A stretch of DNA of 64,000 nt from Reticulitermes speratus (Eukaryota > Arthropoda > Insecta > Blattodea > Rhinotermitidae): positions 6,713,209-6,777,208 of the forward strand of contig JAJKFL010000026.1 of the NCBI GenBank assembly GCA_021186555.1. Reading direction: 5' to 3'. Position numbers and translations under genes: made by a program. This document shows, one piece after another, positions 1 to 11,500 of this stretch (the first letter of the stretch is position 1; each line of letters begins with the position of its first letter). The notes under the pieces are model-generated. The model did not search any database. It saw only the letters and a list, made by a program, of their open reading frames with translations, and was not told the origin of the DNA.

Positions 1-35
1 TCTGTTAGTTAATGCGAGATATTAAGCTGTTATTA

Positions 36-434
36 TCTGCCTCGGTGGACTAGTGGTTAGCGTGTTCGCCACTGGACCCAAGGTTGCGGGTTCAATCCCG
101 GCCGAGGTCGATGGATTTTTAAGGGTGATAAAAATCCGTAGCACAACTTCCTTCGGAGGTGAAGTAAAGCCGTCGGTCCCATGTCGTAGATTTACGGCAT
201 GTAAAAGAACCTTACGGGCATAGAGATATTTCGTAAGCAAAATTTAGCGGCCATTTCTCACCCAAGTCTCCTGATCGGCTGCTAGAGGGCTCTAGCGGTC
301 CTATCAGGATGAATAGAATCGTACACGGCGGAAGGCAACGGGAAACCACCGCTGGTAAATTCTCCCATGACAACCTATGGCTTTGTGCCAGTAGGGTCAC
401 GACACTCAGAAATGAGTATAAACGACTCGGTATA
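36..434 (+). repeat. tRNA-headed SINE, type A (full length)
   Basis: A tRNA-like head carries a pol III A-box-like stretch (gtggactagtggttagcg) and a B-box (gggttcaatcc) near 46-105. A unique body follows, including ggaaggcaacgggaaaccacc. A perfect 13-bp target-site duplication, taagctgttatta, lies at 23-35 and 435-447, so both ends are fixed and the insertion is recent. It is the only copy of this head type seen in the window. The tRNA-like part is not a functional tRNA gene. Confidence 0.85.
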
Positions 435-1404
435 TAAGCTGTTATTAACGTACAGTATTACAGCTGTTCGCCATTAAATTAGTCTGAGAACGCAGCCTGT
501 CAGTGCCGTACATGTGGGTCCTATTGTCTGTAGCTTACCCTCATGTACTTTGTCATTTACTGAATTAATTAAACATAACACTTTATTGCGTTATAAGGAA
601 AATCAGACGACACCCTCTGAAAAGTGATGTTATACAACTATATCTTCGTATTTAATGTTCAAATTGAAGATTATAAACGTCTCTGTCAATTTAATGACTA
701 GATTAAGGGGTAGAAGTAGTTGGATTCCCCGTAGGGAAAATATATTTTCTTCTTCTTCAAAGTGCCCAGGCTGGCTCTGGGACTCACCTAGCTTCATATT
801 TAATGGGTACCGTTCAGTGGCGTAGGTAACCTGTCGGGGGGGCCCCCGCGACTCGGTTCTCTCCCCTTTCCCTTATAATTATTAGTGAAGTTACCCCCAG
901 GTCTCTCAGAATACTGCCTTCTATCATACGAACGGAATCCAGCCCGAAAGAATCCACAAAATTTTTTTTAATATTTCCAATGTTTTGATGCCTCCAAACC
1001 CACGGCCCCACTCCCAGCACAACGGGGTCTGCGGGGTCCTTATCTACAACATTGGTAACTTTAATTGTTTATCCGGGGATAAGGCGGCTGACTCGTAAAG
1101 CTGACTCCATCTTCACTCCCATTTCCTTGAAGATTCTATCACGTGTAGCTTCTAGTATAACCTTATGAAGATTTGCACAGCATTTTGAGAAAGTTACTTC
1201 TTTATGTACGTGGACTTCTACAGGACTGTGTACGTATAGGCCTACTTTATGATGTTTGCAGTACAGTCGAACACTGTGCATGCGTCTTTTGTTCTTTTTC
1301 ATGGTCATTACTGATTCATAGTTTAACCCACGTTAATGCAATAGTATGGTGGAAGGAGTTCATCGTGCATGCAATACTATTTCATTTATTAATATTTAAG
1401 TTCT
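435..1404. other. Intergenic or upstream intron, one SINE D fragment
   Basis: No exon was recognised. Around 715-862 there is a degenerate plus-strand fragment of the type D SINE body (tggctctgggactcacc...aatgggtacc). The remaining short ORFs show no domain. Confidence 0.4.
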
Positions 1405-1540
1405 GACTGAGGTGTTGCTGAAGATTCCTGGACTGCTTGAACCCGAATATGAAAGTACGAGTACTACGATACTTCGAAACGTCGGTAAAAATTTATCAAT
1501 GAATATGGCGTAACATCCCAGAAAACTTGAGTCACCTGCA
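1405..1540. mobile_element. Copy of the abundant TIR repeat family (TGAAGATTCAAGTCTTCTGGGATGT ends), degenerate
   Basis: The left end reads gttgctgaagattc, the interior holds cgaaacgtcggtaa, and the right end reads acatcccagaaaacttgag. The same ends and interior recur about a dozen times in the window. The right end runs directly into the minisatellite at 1531. Confidence 0.6.
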
Positions 1541-2476
1541 GTATCTGTAACATTCATACCAAGTCACCTGCAGTACCTGCAACAGTCATACCGAGTCACC
1601 TACAGTATCTGTAAGTCATACCGAGTCACCTGCATTATCTGTAACAGTCATACCGAGTCACCTGCAGTATCTGTAAGTCATACCGAGTCACCTGCAGTAT
1701 CTGTAACAGTCATACCGAGTCACCTGCAGTATCTGTAACATCATACCGAGTCACCTGCAGTATCTGTAACAGTCATACCGAGTCACCTGCAGTATCTGTA
1801 ACAGTCATACCGAGTCACCTGCAGTATCTGTAAGTCATACCGAGTCACCTGCAGTATCTGTAAGTCATACCGAGTCACCTGCAGTATCTTTAACATCATA
1901 CCGAGTCACCTGCAGTATCTGTAACAGTCATACCGAGTCACCTGCAGTATCTGTAACAGTCATACCGAGTCATCTGCAGTATCTGTAACAGTCATACCGA
2001 GTCATCTGCAGTATCTGTAAGTCGTACCGAGTCACCTGCAGTATCTGTAACATTCATACCGAGTCACCTGCAGTATCTGTAACAGTCATACCGAGTCACC
2101 TGCAGTATCTGTAACAGTCATACCGAGTCATCTGCAGTATCTGTAAGTCGTACCGAGTTACCTGCAGTATCTGTAACATTCATACCGAGTCACCTGCAGT
2201 ATCTGTAACAGTCATACCGAGTCACCTGCAGTATCTGTAACAGTCATACCAAGTCACCTGCAGTATCTGTAACAGTCATACCGAGTCACCTGCAGTATCT
2301 GTAACAGTCATACCGAGTCACCTGCAGTATCTGTAACAGTCATACCGAGTCACCTGCAGTATCTGTAACAGTCATACCGAGTCACCTGCAGTATCTGTAA
2401 CAGTTATACCGAGTCACCTGCAGTATCTGTAACAGTTATACCGAGTCACCTGCAGTATCTGTAACAGTCATACCGA
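1531..2476. repeat. Minisatellite, ~30 copies of a 29-32 bp unit
   Basis: The unit reads approximately gagtcacctgcagtatctg followed by a variable junction (taacagtcatacc, taagtcatacc or taacatcatacc), giving 32-, 29- and 31-bp versions. I counted 30 occurrences by eye. Most units differ by single bases, and the first three are the most diverged. No conserved spacer logic is present, so it is not a CRISPR array. Confidence 0.95.
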
Positions 2477-3654
2477 TTTTCTCTACGTAAATTCGAGCTG
2501 AAAACCGACCTACTTCGCTTCTCTGTGCATATTTTGGCGAAAAGCACCCAGTACATCTGCTTGACTCCGCCCACAAATATGGAATATAATTTCAGAGCGT
2601 ATGCCGTCAATTGTGGCAAGAGCCGTACCTCTTCAACAAGCGAATGCACGGATCATACTAGTCTGGTCAATGATTTGACAACAGCGCTACATTCTTCTCT
2701 CTGTACTGAGGCTTTGTCACTTCATACGCAGGTGGAGCCAGCGATCTTCAAATCTCTGTCGTATTGTACATGTCTGTATGGATTGTAGTCTTACATTCGT
2801 AATCTAATTGCAGTTAAATGCATGGTCTGATATGAGACTCCAATTAATAACGGTGTTTGTAGCAAGACTGCGTTTGCTTAGCTTGTCGCACACCTCAGAG
2901 ATAAAGATAGACAATAGGAAGCATGAAGATTAGGAGGGAAAATTGAGGTATCCTGCTCGTGTAAAAGTTGTCCTAGTGGCACTCTGTCCACTGAACTGTC
3001 ACAGTTACACTGTATGTAAATGCATCACTTTTGACAGTGTATGTTCTTATCTTTATTTTACCAGGAAATTCCTAGAACTTATATATAGTATGTCTATTAC
3101 ATTCGTTAGTCCGTAATCTATAACGTTGAAACCATTTTATGGATTGTCATGAAATTCTATTTGAATATTACATCACCAAAGTCCGTCCCATCTTTGTGTT
3201 TTTTTTCAAATCCGTATCATAAACAGTGACAACATACTTTTATATTACTGTAAAAACTTATGGGGTGACCATCCGCGTTAGTTCGGAGAGATTTTCTGTT
3301 TCCATCTTCAGGAAATAATAATTTCATACTCTGATGATGGAGGAAGAGGAAGTCCCCGAATTGTTGTACTTCTGATAGTCTTCCGAGCAAATTTTGTCTT
3401 CTTAGTTGCCGTAAAAGTTCGAATGCTGATATATTTTCTTCTTTTAAATAAACGAAAAAAAAAAGTACTTCCATATAGGCCCCGTACATAGCAATTCTCC
3501 AAATTGTTACCTACAACATTTAGCTCCATATTTTCGATATTTCCAAATATAGGAGAAACATTCATATATCTTCCCATGGCCCTACCACGCTTGCAGAAAA
3601 GTTCATCACTGATAAAGTTATCTCTGTGCACGCTGCGAAGGTTTATGACCGAGT
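2477..3654. other. No gene recognised
   Basis: Unique-looking sequence with several short ORFs on both strands, the longest being a minus-strand read-through at 3308-3901 that ends inside a SINE. None has a recognisable domain or splice support. Confidence 0.3.
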
Positions 3655-3910
3655 GGATGTACATATAGCTCCACGCGACTTTACCCTGGCCACAAGATGG
3701 AGGTGAGAGGTCAAGCTGTAAGCCCCAGCCGATTTCCCCCGGGAAAGCGCCCCCCTGCCCTTTGGCTAGTGCGCTGGTTGGGGTCCAGATACGATCTGGA
3801 TGCTTTGAGGAAGGTAAAAAACATATTGAAACTGCGGAGAATCGAACAACGATTCCTCGGTCATTCAGCCTGTAGCCCAGGCACTGTACTGACTGAGGCA
3901 TCGTGGCTCC
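3655..3910 (-). repeat. SINE type D, degenerate
   Basis: On the minus strand it shows the D-type order: head with B-box remnant (complement of gagaatcgaac near 3838-3848), core containing the complement of cccccgggaaag, and the tail. It is diverged and has no clear target-site duplication. Confidence 0.6.
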
Positions 3911-4182
3911 CGCGTCGTTAATGTTAGACGTAATTAATCAAATGCTGAAGACAAGTAGTCTGTCATTCCTCCACAACAAGACAATGAGCATAGTTCCTGT
4001 GATGTCTGGCCTGATGACCCGTATACTAGTTGAACTTTGCTACCACTTGTTGCGTCTTTGTTTTAGTATTATGTACATTATTAAATCAATGATCAACTTT
4101 AAGTTCATGAATAGGAACAATTTTCATCAGGCGAACCAGAAGACACTATTATGGTCGACAGATTTTAAAGACAGCTTTAGGC

Positions 4183-4320
4183 GTAAGGCGGCCGGGGTGT
4201 GGCGTTGACCACCCACCCCTGTTTAGCGCCGAGGTTAAAGAAAGAGTAGATCTATACCTCTACTCCCCCTCTGGGCCTCCATGGCCTGTTCTGGGGTGAA
4301 ATTTACCTTCAATGTAATTT
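4183..4320 (+). repeat. SINE type D, 3' fragment
   Basis: Contains ggcggccggggtgtggcg, then ccgaggttaaagaaagagta and the ctactccccctctgggcc tail of type D. The tRNA-like head is missing. Confidence 0.8.
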
Positions 4321-4797
4321 AATTTGCTGCCCTTTTGGCTCGGGGGGCTCGCCCCCCTCACCCAGTTACTCTCCTGTTCGTACCTAAGAAATATTAAGTA
4401 ACACAGGATCGATAAAAATCATATAATGAGGAGCTTTATTATTTGTACTATTAGGCCTAAAGTGGTTAAGGTCAATGTCGAATACATAATAAATTAATAA
4501 ATAAATGTACGTATATATGTAAATATGCAGAAAGGTGAAACACACATTCAGACACTGAGATCTGACTTGCTAACCGCGGGCAGTATCAAAATGACGCTCT
4601 TCTGGGACATGATGCCATTCTGTTTATGGCGATTAAATCAAGTTAAATAGTTTGGAGGAACATGTAGCACGCGTGATCGAAATGAGTGCTATTTTTTCGA
4701 AAATAATGTCGAAATTGCTATTGGATAAATGTTGTTTGGGGCATAAACGGAATTTCAGTGGTGCAGGATTGTGTCCAGTGGCGGGATGGTTTATTAC

Positions 4798-4825
4798 CAA
4801 TAATAATAATAATAATAATAATAAT
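4798..4825. repeat. (AAT)n microsatellite
   Basis: Nine consecutive taa/aat triplets. Similar AAT runs occur near 10770, 61660 and 62168. Confidence 0.9.
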
Positions 4826-5120
4826 GTCCAGTCCATATTTTCAGGGATGTGCCTGCTAACATCAGGTATTCTGCAGTACCGTATCTGTTCTTTATATCCG
4901 TGTTACAATGTGTGGTTTATCATACGTTATATCTTTTCTAACTATATGTTACTGTCCTTTCTATTTATAACCATTCTTCCTCCTACTCGGACCTTTGTAT
5001 GACTTTATTGATTTGATTTTTAATGTACATTTTGTCATACATAAACATTAACATACCTTTTCTATTTCTCTAGCCTTGATGCAACGAATTATTTTCTTCC
5101 TTTATATTGAACAGTTTGTG

Positions 5121-5370
5121 GATCCCAATGGCCGCGCGGTCTAAGGCATGGGCTTGCGGCCGCTCGGTTGCTGGGATTGCGGGTTCGAATCCCGCCGGAG
5201 GCATGGATGTCTGTCTCTTATGAGTGTTGTGTGTTATCAGGTAGAGGTCTCTGCGACGGGCTGGTCCCTCGTCCAGAGGAGTCCTACCGAGTGTGGTGTG
5301 TCTGAGTGTGATCGTGAAGCCTAGATAATGAGGACGTCCTGGCCCACTAGGGGCTGTCGAGCCATGGGGA
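5121..5370 (+). repeat. SINE type B (tRNA-Leu-like head)
   Basis: The head reads gatcccaatggccgcgcggt and then ctaaggcatgggc, with B-box gggttcgaatcccgc. The layout resembles a tRNA-Leu type II head with a long variable arm. The body (gagtgttgtgtgttatcagg) matches the copies at 18365 and 63627, but the last ~70 bp differ. It lies just before the first visible exon of the transporter gene. Confidence 0.8.
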
Positions 5371-5518
5371 AAAGAATATTTAACAGTTTGTTAATGTACT
5401 TTGCATTTCCGTGCACTTTAAAACCTTTTAGCAAGTGCTGTACCTTGCCCTGCCTTAATTGTTCTCTTCCTTTCACCTGTTCCAAAGTTGACACTGACTT
5501 ATCGTGATCGTCTTTCAG

Positions 5519-8500
5519 GTTTACTGACGGCAGTCAACTGTGCGAGTGTCCGATGTGCCATGAGGATCCAGGGAGTGTTTACCGCCGCCAAACTGCTGGC
5601 ACTCTTGGCCGTCGTCATAGCTGGTGTTACCCACATTGCTGGAGGTCAGAACACTTTGCTATACAATAAACATGGACAAGGCAAATGCATACCAAATTTT
5701 AACCGGAAATAATGAGAGGGAAGAAAAGGGGACTGGAGGATTTTTCTCACTGAGGAGCTTCCTGATTTTTACGCCTCACCAGATATTGTCCGGGTGATTA
5801 AATTAAGAGGAATGAGATGGGCGGGGCATGTGGCACGTATGGGGGAGGGGAGAGATGCATATTGGATTTTGGTGGGGAAGCCTGAGGGGAAGGGACTACT
5901 TGGAAGACCTAGGCGTAGATGGGATGATAATATTAGAATTGATGTTAAAGAAATCGGCTGGGAGGACGTGAACTGGGTTGATCTGGTTTAGGATAAGGAA
6001 ACATGACGGGCTGTTGTGAAAAGGTAGTGGGTTGCATAAAATGCGGGATTTTTCTTAACTGATGAATTATCAGCTTTTCGTGGAAGTAGTTATTTAATCA
6101 TGAGGGGAAGAGATAATATGCTTGGTGGTGGGGCAGAGTTTAAATGGAATTAAACCTTTAGCGACACTAACACCTACAACGAATATTGATTTCTGCTATG
6201 CCTATCTGCGTATCAAAGTATCGGATACATCATTTTTTTGTGGTGAAGGGTCCCGCAGCAAATGATACGGACGCACCGCAGCCTTGAGGCTTATTGTGCA
6301 ACCCTGTGATGAAGATGATTAGTTTTATTTCTTTTTTCCGTGTAATGTAGCACCGGCGGAATAAAATTGACAGCGGAAAACCGAAGTTCTCGGGGGAAAA
6401 AAACCTGTCCCAGTGCCACTTTGTGCACCACAAATCCCACGTGGACTGACCCAGGATCGAACACGGGCCTCCGCGGTGAGAGACAGGCGACTAACCGCCT
6501 GAGCGATGGCACGGCCGTCGGATCCATCATGGATCAGTGGTCGAATATTTAGGCTTAACTAAGGGCCTTAAACTCTGCTTTCAAGAGTCATCTAAATCCT
6601 ATAAATGAGCTTCTACCCCATAAAGTACACGGTTTGTGTCTATTATAAAGAAGAACCTTTAAATGTTCTTTAGGGAAATAATCGTGTTTATTGTGAGAAT
6701 TACAAAAACACTGTCGAAAAATGCAGAGATTCTTCATGTTGTAACAGGTGGTAAATATAGTTACCACTGTGTTTTAAAGGGTTAAAGCTGTAGGATGTGA
6801 CGGTGTGGCCTGCAATCGGGTCAAGACAGGATCCACTGGCGTGCTTATGTGAGTGCGGTAATGGACCTACCGAAACGTCGTCACAGCTAAGCGACTGTTA
6901 GTTTCTCTCGCTTATAGCCGTCAAAGTTGACGCATCTCTATGCCCAGTCGTATTTTCTCAAGGAGGGTGTAGTTAATGAATGACAAAAGAACGACGCTTA
7001 TTGGCAGGGAAATTTTGTTTTCATTGGCACAGCCAGACGTTAAAGAAATTCCAATCAAGCAAGCATCATGTTTATGCATGCATGCTAGCGAAAAAGGAAG
7101 CAGGAGCTGTTTTTCCAAAATAAATTTATTTTATAATCTAACAGAAGTTAACCAGAACGTATTGAATTTCAATTAATTTTTCTTTAAAATCACTTATGTG
7201 GACGTGTTTATATTCAGTGCACATCCGACGCTTACTTGTAGTTACTCTTGATATTATGTAGCCCATTTTTTTTAATCTGGGAGTCTGCGGACCCCCAAGG
7301 GTCCATATGGCATTGTCTAATGAGCCCGCAAGTTGAGATTCTACTTAACAGAATATACTTTTTTTTGGGGGGGGGGGAGCTTTTCCTAATCTTAGTTAAT
7401 TGTCACTAGTGTTAGAAAAAAAGTATTTTTTGTAACATAGTTATTACATTCAAAACGAAAGGTTTTCTTGTAATTTAAATATTTGTCTTATTTGTAAGTA
7501 TTTTAACTGTGGGCGTTACCGTAGGGGCCCGCAATTTGAGGTATTTTTGAAGAGGGGGTCAGCAGAATTAGTGAAATTTTTCCGCCGGTGTCTGCTACCA
7601 GAAAGGTTAAAAAACAGTCTAATGCCTTTGATACACAGCACCATTGCAAGCGCCGCCTTTCTGTTGCTGTTTATTGAAATAATCGCTGTTTGTTCTGATA
7701 TCAATATGAAACATAAATACGCCGTGGACAAAGTGCGAATTTCTTCAATGTTGAAGTAGGTGGTACGTACAGTGACCACTGTGCTTTAAAGGTTAAACAC
7801 AAGAGCTTCTTTATTGTGCATAGATTTGCGTGCCTGCTGAGAGGGAAGCCTGCCAAGTGGGTCTTCCGTCTCGAATGCTGTGCAGGGCGTCGTAATTAAT
7901 ATTGTTACGTACAGGCACATCTCTGTTACCATGTACTCACAGAGGCAGAAAAACAGCTTTTGTGAAATACGGAAATAGTCTGGTTTGTTAATATTGCTGT
8001 TTGTGATACCGTATAGCCTGGTAGAAATGTGCCGAATTACCAGAGGAATCTGCCTCCTCTGTCATCATAGTAGATGAATATGTATCCTGATGATAAAGGC
8101 ATCAGATTACACTGAAACGTCGGTACATTTCTACAGGACTTAAATGTGTCACATTCCAGAAGTCAGCCGCCGCGAGAACCTTAAATTTTTAGTCAATCTG
8201 ATTGATGTACAAATTAAATCACTTTAAGGGGCACGCGGTGTCGCAGTTGGTTGAGGCACTGCTCTATAAGCCGGAAGGTCGCGGGTTCGATTCCCGATTG
8301 TGTCAATGGAATTTTTCATTGACATAATCCTTTCGGTCGGACTACGGCCCTGGGGTCGACTCAGCCTCTAACAGAAATGAGTACCAGGAGTATTTCCTGG
8401 GGGGTAAAGGTGACCGGTGCGTAGGGCTGACAACCTTACCACCTTCATGTGCCGATTGTCTAGAAATCTGGGAGCCTCAACCTCCTGGAACCCTCAGGGC

Positions 8501-11500
8501 CTGTCCAGGCCTGTAATGGGATTGCTTTACCTTTAAGTCAAACGCAACGCGCTGTGTCTCAATTGCAAAGTCTAACTACTAGAATTGTCCAAGGAAATCA
8601 TTCCAGTTTTTTTTAAATTTTTTCTTTTGTGGTGAAGGGCCCCGCAGCAGATGCTACGGACGCACCGCAGCCTTAAGGCTTATTGTACAACCCTGTGATG
8701 AAGATGATTAGTTTTTACCTTTTTTTCTTTGTAATGGAGCACCGGTGGAATGAAATTGACAGGGGAAAAACCGAAGTACTCGGGGAAAAACCTGTCTCAG
8801 TGTCACTTTGTCCACCACACATCCCACATGGACTGACCCGGGATCGAACACGGGCCTCCGCGGTGAGAGGCCGGCGACTAACCGCCTTAGCCATGGCACG
8901 GTCTCTCTGAGAATTTTAAGACGCAAATAAATAAACTGTGTATGCAAAATACAGTCTTTTTCAATGTGGCTGCAGGTGATGCACATGTAACACTGTGCTT
9001 TAAATATTTAATTAGGCGTCTCAAGTTAGGTTTGTCATGCTTGTCTAAACTGTTAATTACTGTTACGCATATGTGTTATAAACAGAGCTGCTTCTTTCCT
9101 TCTGTCCTTGCACTCTTGTTTATTTGAACAGACTGATATCGCTCAAACTAACATGCAAATACAACAAAGTACTTTAAGGTAGCTGCTCTCCGGGTGTTAT
9201 CCTACTCGCAAAAAATTGAACGCACTTATTTTTTTTTCTTCTGTGGTATTATTATATTATAGAGTGTTTTTTTTTAAATTCTAAAGACCCAAAATTCAAG
9301 GGTTATCTTTAACAGGAGTCAAAATATTTACTCCAATTTCGAATATACCCAGCTCAGCTGATAAAAAGGCCATATAACTACACCCTGTACCGAGTCACTG
9401 TAAACTCCGACTTCCTCTTTCTTTAATACATATTTTAATATTATCCTATCACATACGCCTTGTTATCCCAAGCGTTTCCTTTCTTTCAGGTTCCCAGATT
9501 AAGCTGGCGTGTAGCGTTTTCCATCTACTATACAAGTCCCAAATTTATATTTAACTAATGCCGACTGCAAGGATTTACACCTCTACTCCTCCACATACAT
9601 TAATGACTTGTTGCTTAGTTAAGCAAAGGGACTTTACCTTCATCTACATGCCCATACCATCTCTTTATCTCGATTTGATCATCCCATCAATATCTAGTGA
9701 ACAGTGTCGGTTATGAAATTCCTCGTTTTGCAGTGTTATTTTGCATCCTGCAGTTACGGCTTTTTCAAATTACGACGCGGCGAACATAATTGGAAAGGAG
9801 GCCGGCCTAGAGTATTTCAGCGCTTATGTAGGGCTTGCGCAGCTTCTTATGATGAAAACCCTATACGACACTATATACGGAACCACAAATTTTGAAGTAA
9901 TATAAAACTGACAATTTTTTTTTCTGAGGTTCCCTCAGGAATTTCAGGAACAAAAAGGGCTCGGTATTAAAGAAAATTGCGTGAATCGTACACATTTTTC
10001 TCACAGAATGTATTTGTGCGTTTCTTATAATTTTAGTGCTAATAAAAAGCGATTAACTGATTAATCGTCACGAAGGAGGGTGCATTGCCTTTAGTGTAAC
10101 ACGGGAACAAGTAAAATTTTGTATGCTATTGAGTCGTTTAAAATAAAACTGTTTGTGCTGTATGTCTCTACAGGAAACACGACCTACTTTGACAGTCCAT
10201 TCGAAGGAGACTACACTGTTGGCAGTATTGCCCTAGCTTTCTATTCTGGCTTGTTCGCCTTCGGAGGCTGGAATTTTCTAAACTTCGTCACAGAGGAACT
10301 TCAGGATCCTTACAGGTTGGTTAAAACGCGCCTGAGTACATCTAGAAATGGGGCTAGATACTTTTATCTTCTCCGACTCTAGACCGACTCAGGGGCCCAT
10401 TCATTTTTCGAATACATTGTTTGCGGGGACTCTTTGCCTGGGGGTAAAGAGACTGGGGCGTGATGCTGACCATTTCCCCAAACACTTCATGGCGTGGTGC
10501 TTGATAATGTACAGAGAGAAATGGTACTAGTAATACTTATAATATCCTAGAGGTGCCTATGGAACTAGTTAACAGACTGTACAGTACACATCACACCTCA
10601 CTCGAACAGCACAGACCACTTTCGTGTATTGTTATATATGTCTACGTAAGTTTATGAATGATAACAAGTTACCTGTCTGGATATAAATAATGGTACTTGT
10701 CTGAAGAGGTAGAGGAAAACCACGACAGTCCTGAATTAGTATAGCCTTCAACCCAGTGGAGATTGGAATAATAATAATAATTATTATAATAATTTTATCC
10801 GTATTTTCGCAGGATCGAAATTTTGTCCTTCTTTGATTGGTGGTGTATGTCGTAGACATTCATCGCATAACAGCTGATACATCGCTCTGATTTCTGTACC
10901 ATGCTTGCCCTTCTGCTATGTGAACAAATGCTGCGAATTTGATATGCAATGATGTAGTTATTTTAGTAAGGAAATCAGATCTCTGGAACATATTTTAAAC
11001 TATTAGCTCATACACCAATAGTTTATGTGACGTTATATGTTTTTTTGATTATGTTTTGTGCCCCTTACGTTACTGTCTTACGTAATAGCTGTTTGAGTAA
11101 GGCTGTTTGATTAAGCAGCACATTTCTGAACATGAACTGTGTCATGGAAATTAAATACTGAGTCAGCATAAATCTAACTTTCTTTTGTTGTCGTGTTGTA
11201 TTGTCTGTGTGTTTGTTTGTGTAATTTGAGTTGCATTTATTTGTGCTAGGTTTATAATTGGCCTTTGGGCTGTTAAACTGGCACGTTAATGAATGAGACC
11301 TCAGTTGGATTGAAGTATTAGTAGGCGCGTTCGCAAAACTGCAAAAAGTGACTATTACCTTTGTCTTGTCTGTCTAGCCTTCCGTCTCTGTATTTGTCTG
11401 TCTGTCTGCATGGACCAACTCGGCTCCCACTGGACGGATTTTCATGAAAATTGGTATTTGAGGATTTTTCGAAAATATGCCTACAATATTCAAATTTTAT

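Noticed and set aside
40-110. tRNA gene candidates (also at 5121, 8228, 14315, 18365, 59008 and others)
   Set aside because: A- and B-box motifs are clear, but each is the head of a repeated SINE with a long body and often a target-site duplication. None was judged a stand-alone tRNA.
1531-2476. CRISPR-like regular array
   Set aside because: The units are contiguous with no unique spacers, in a eukaryotic genome. It is a minisatellite.
3308-3901. 197-codon minus-strand ORF
   Set aside because: Its first third is antisense SINE D sequence and the rest has no domain or splice support; a chance read-through is more likely.
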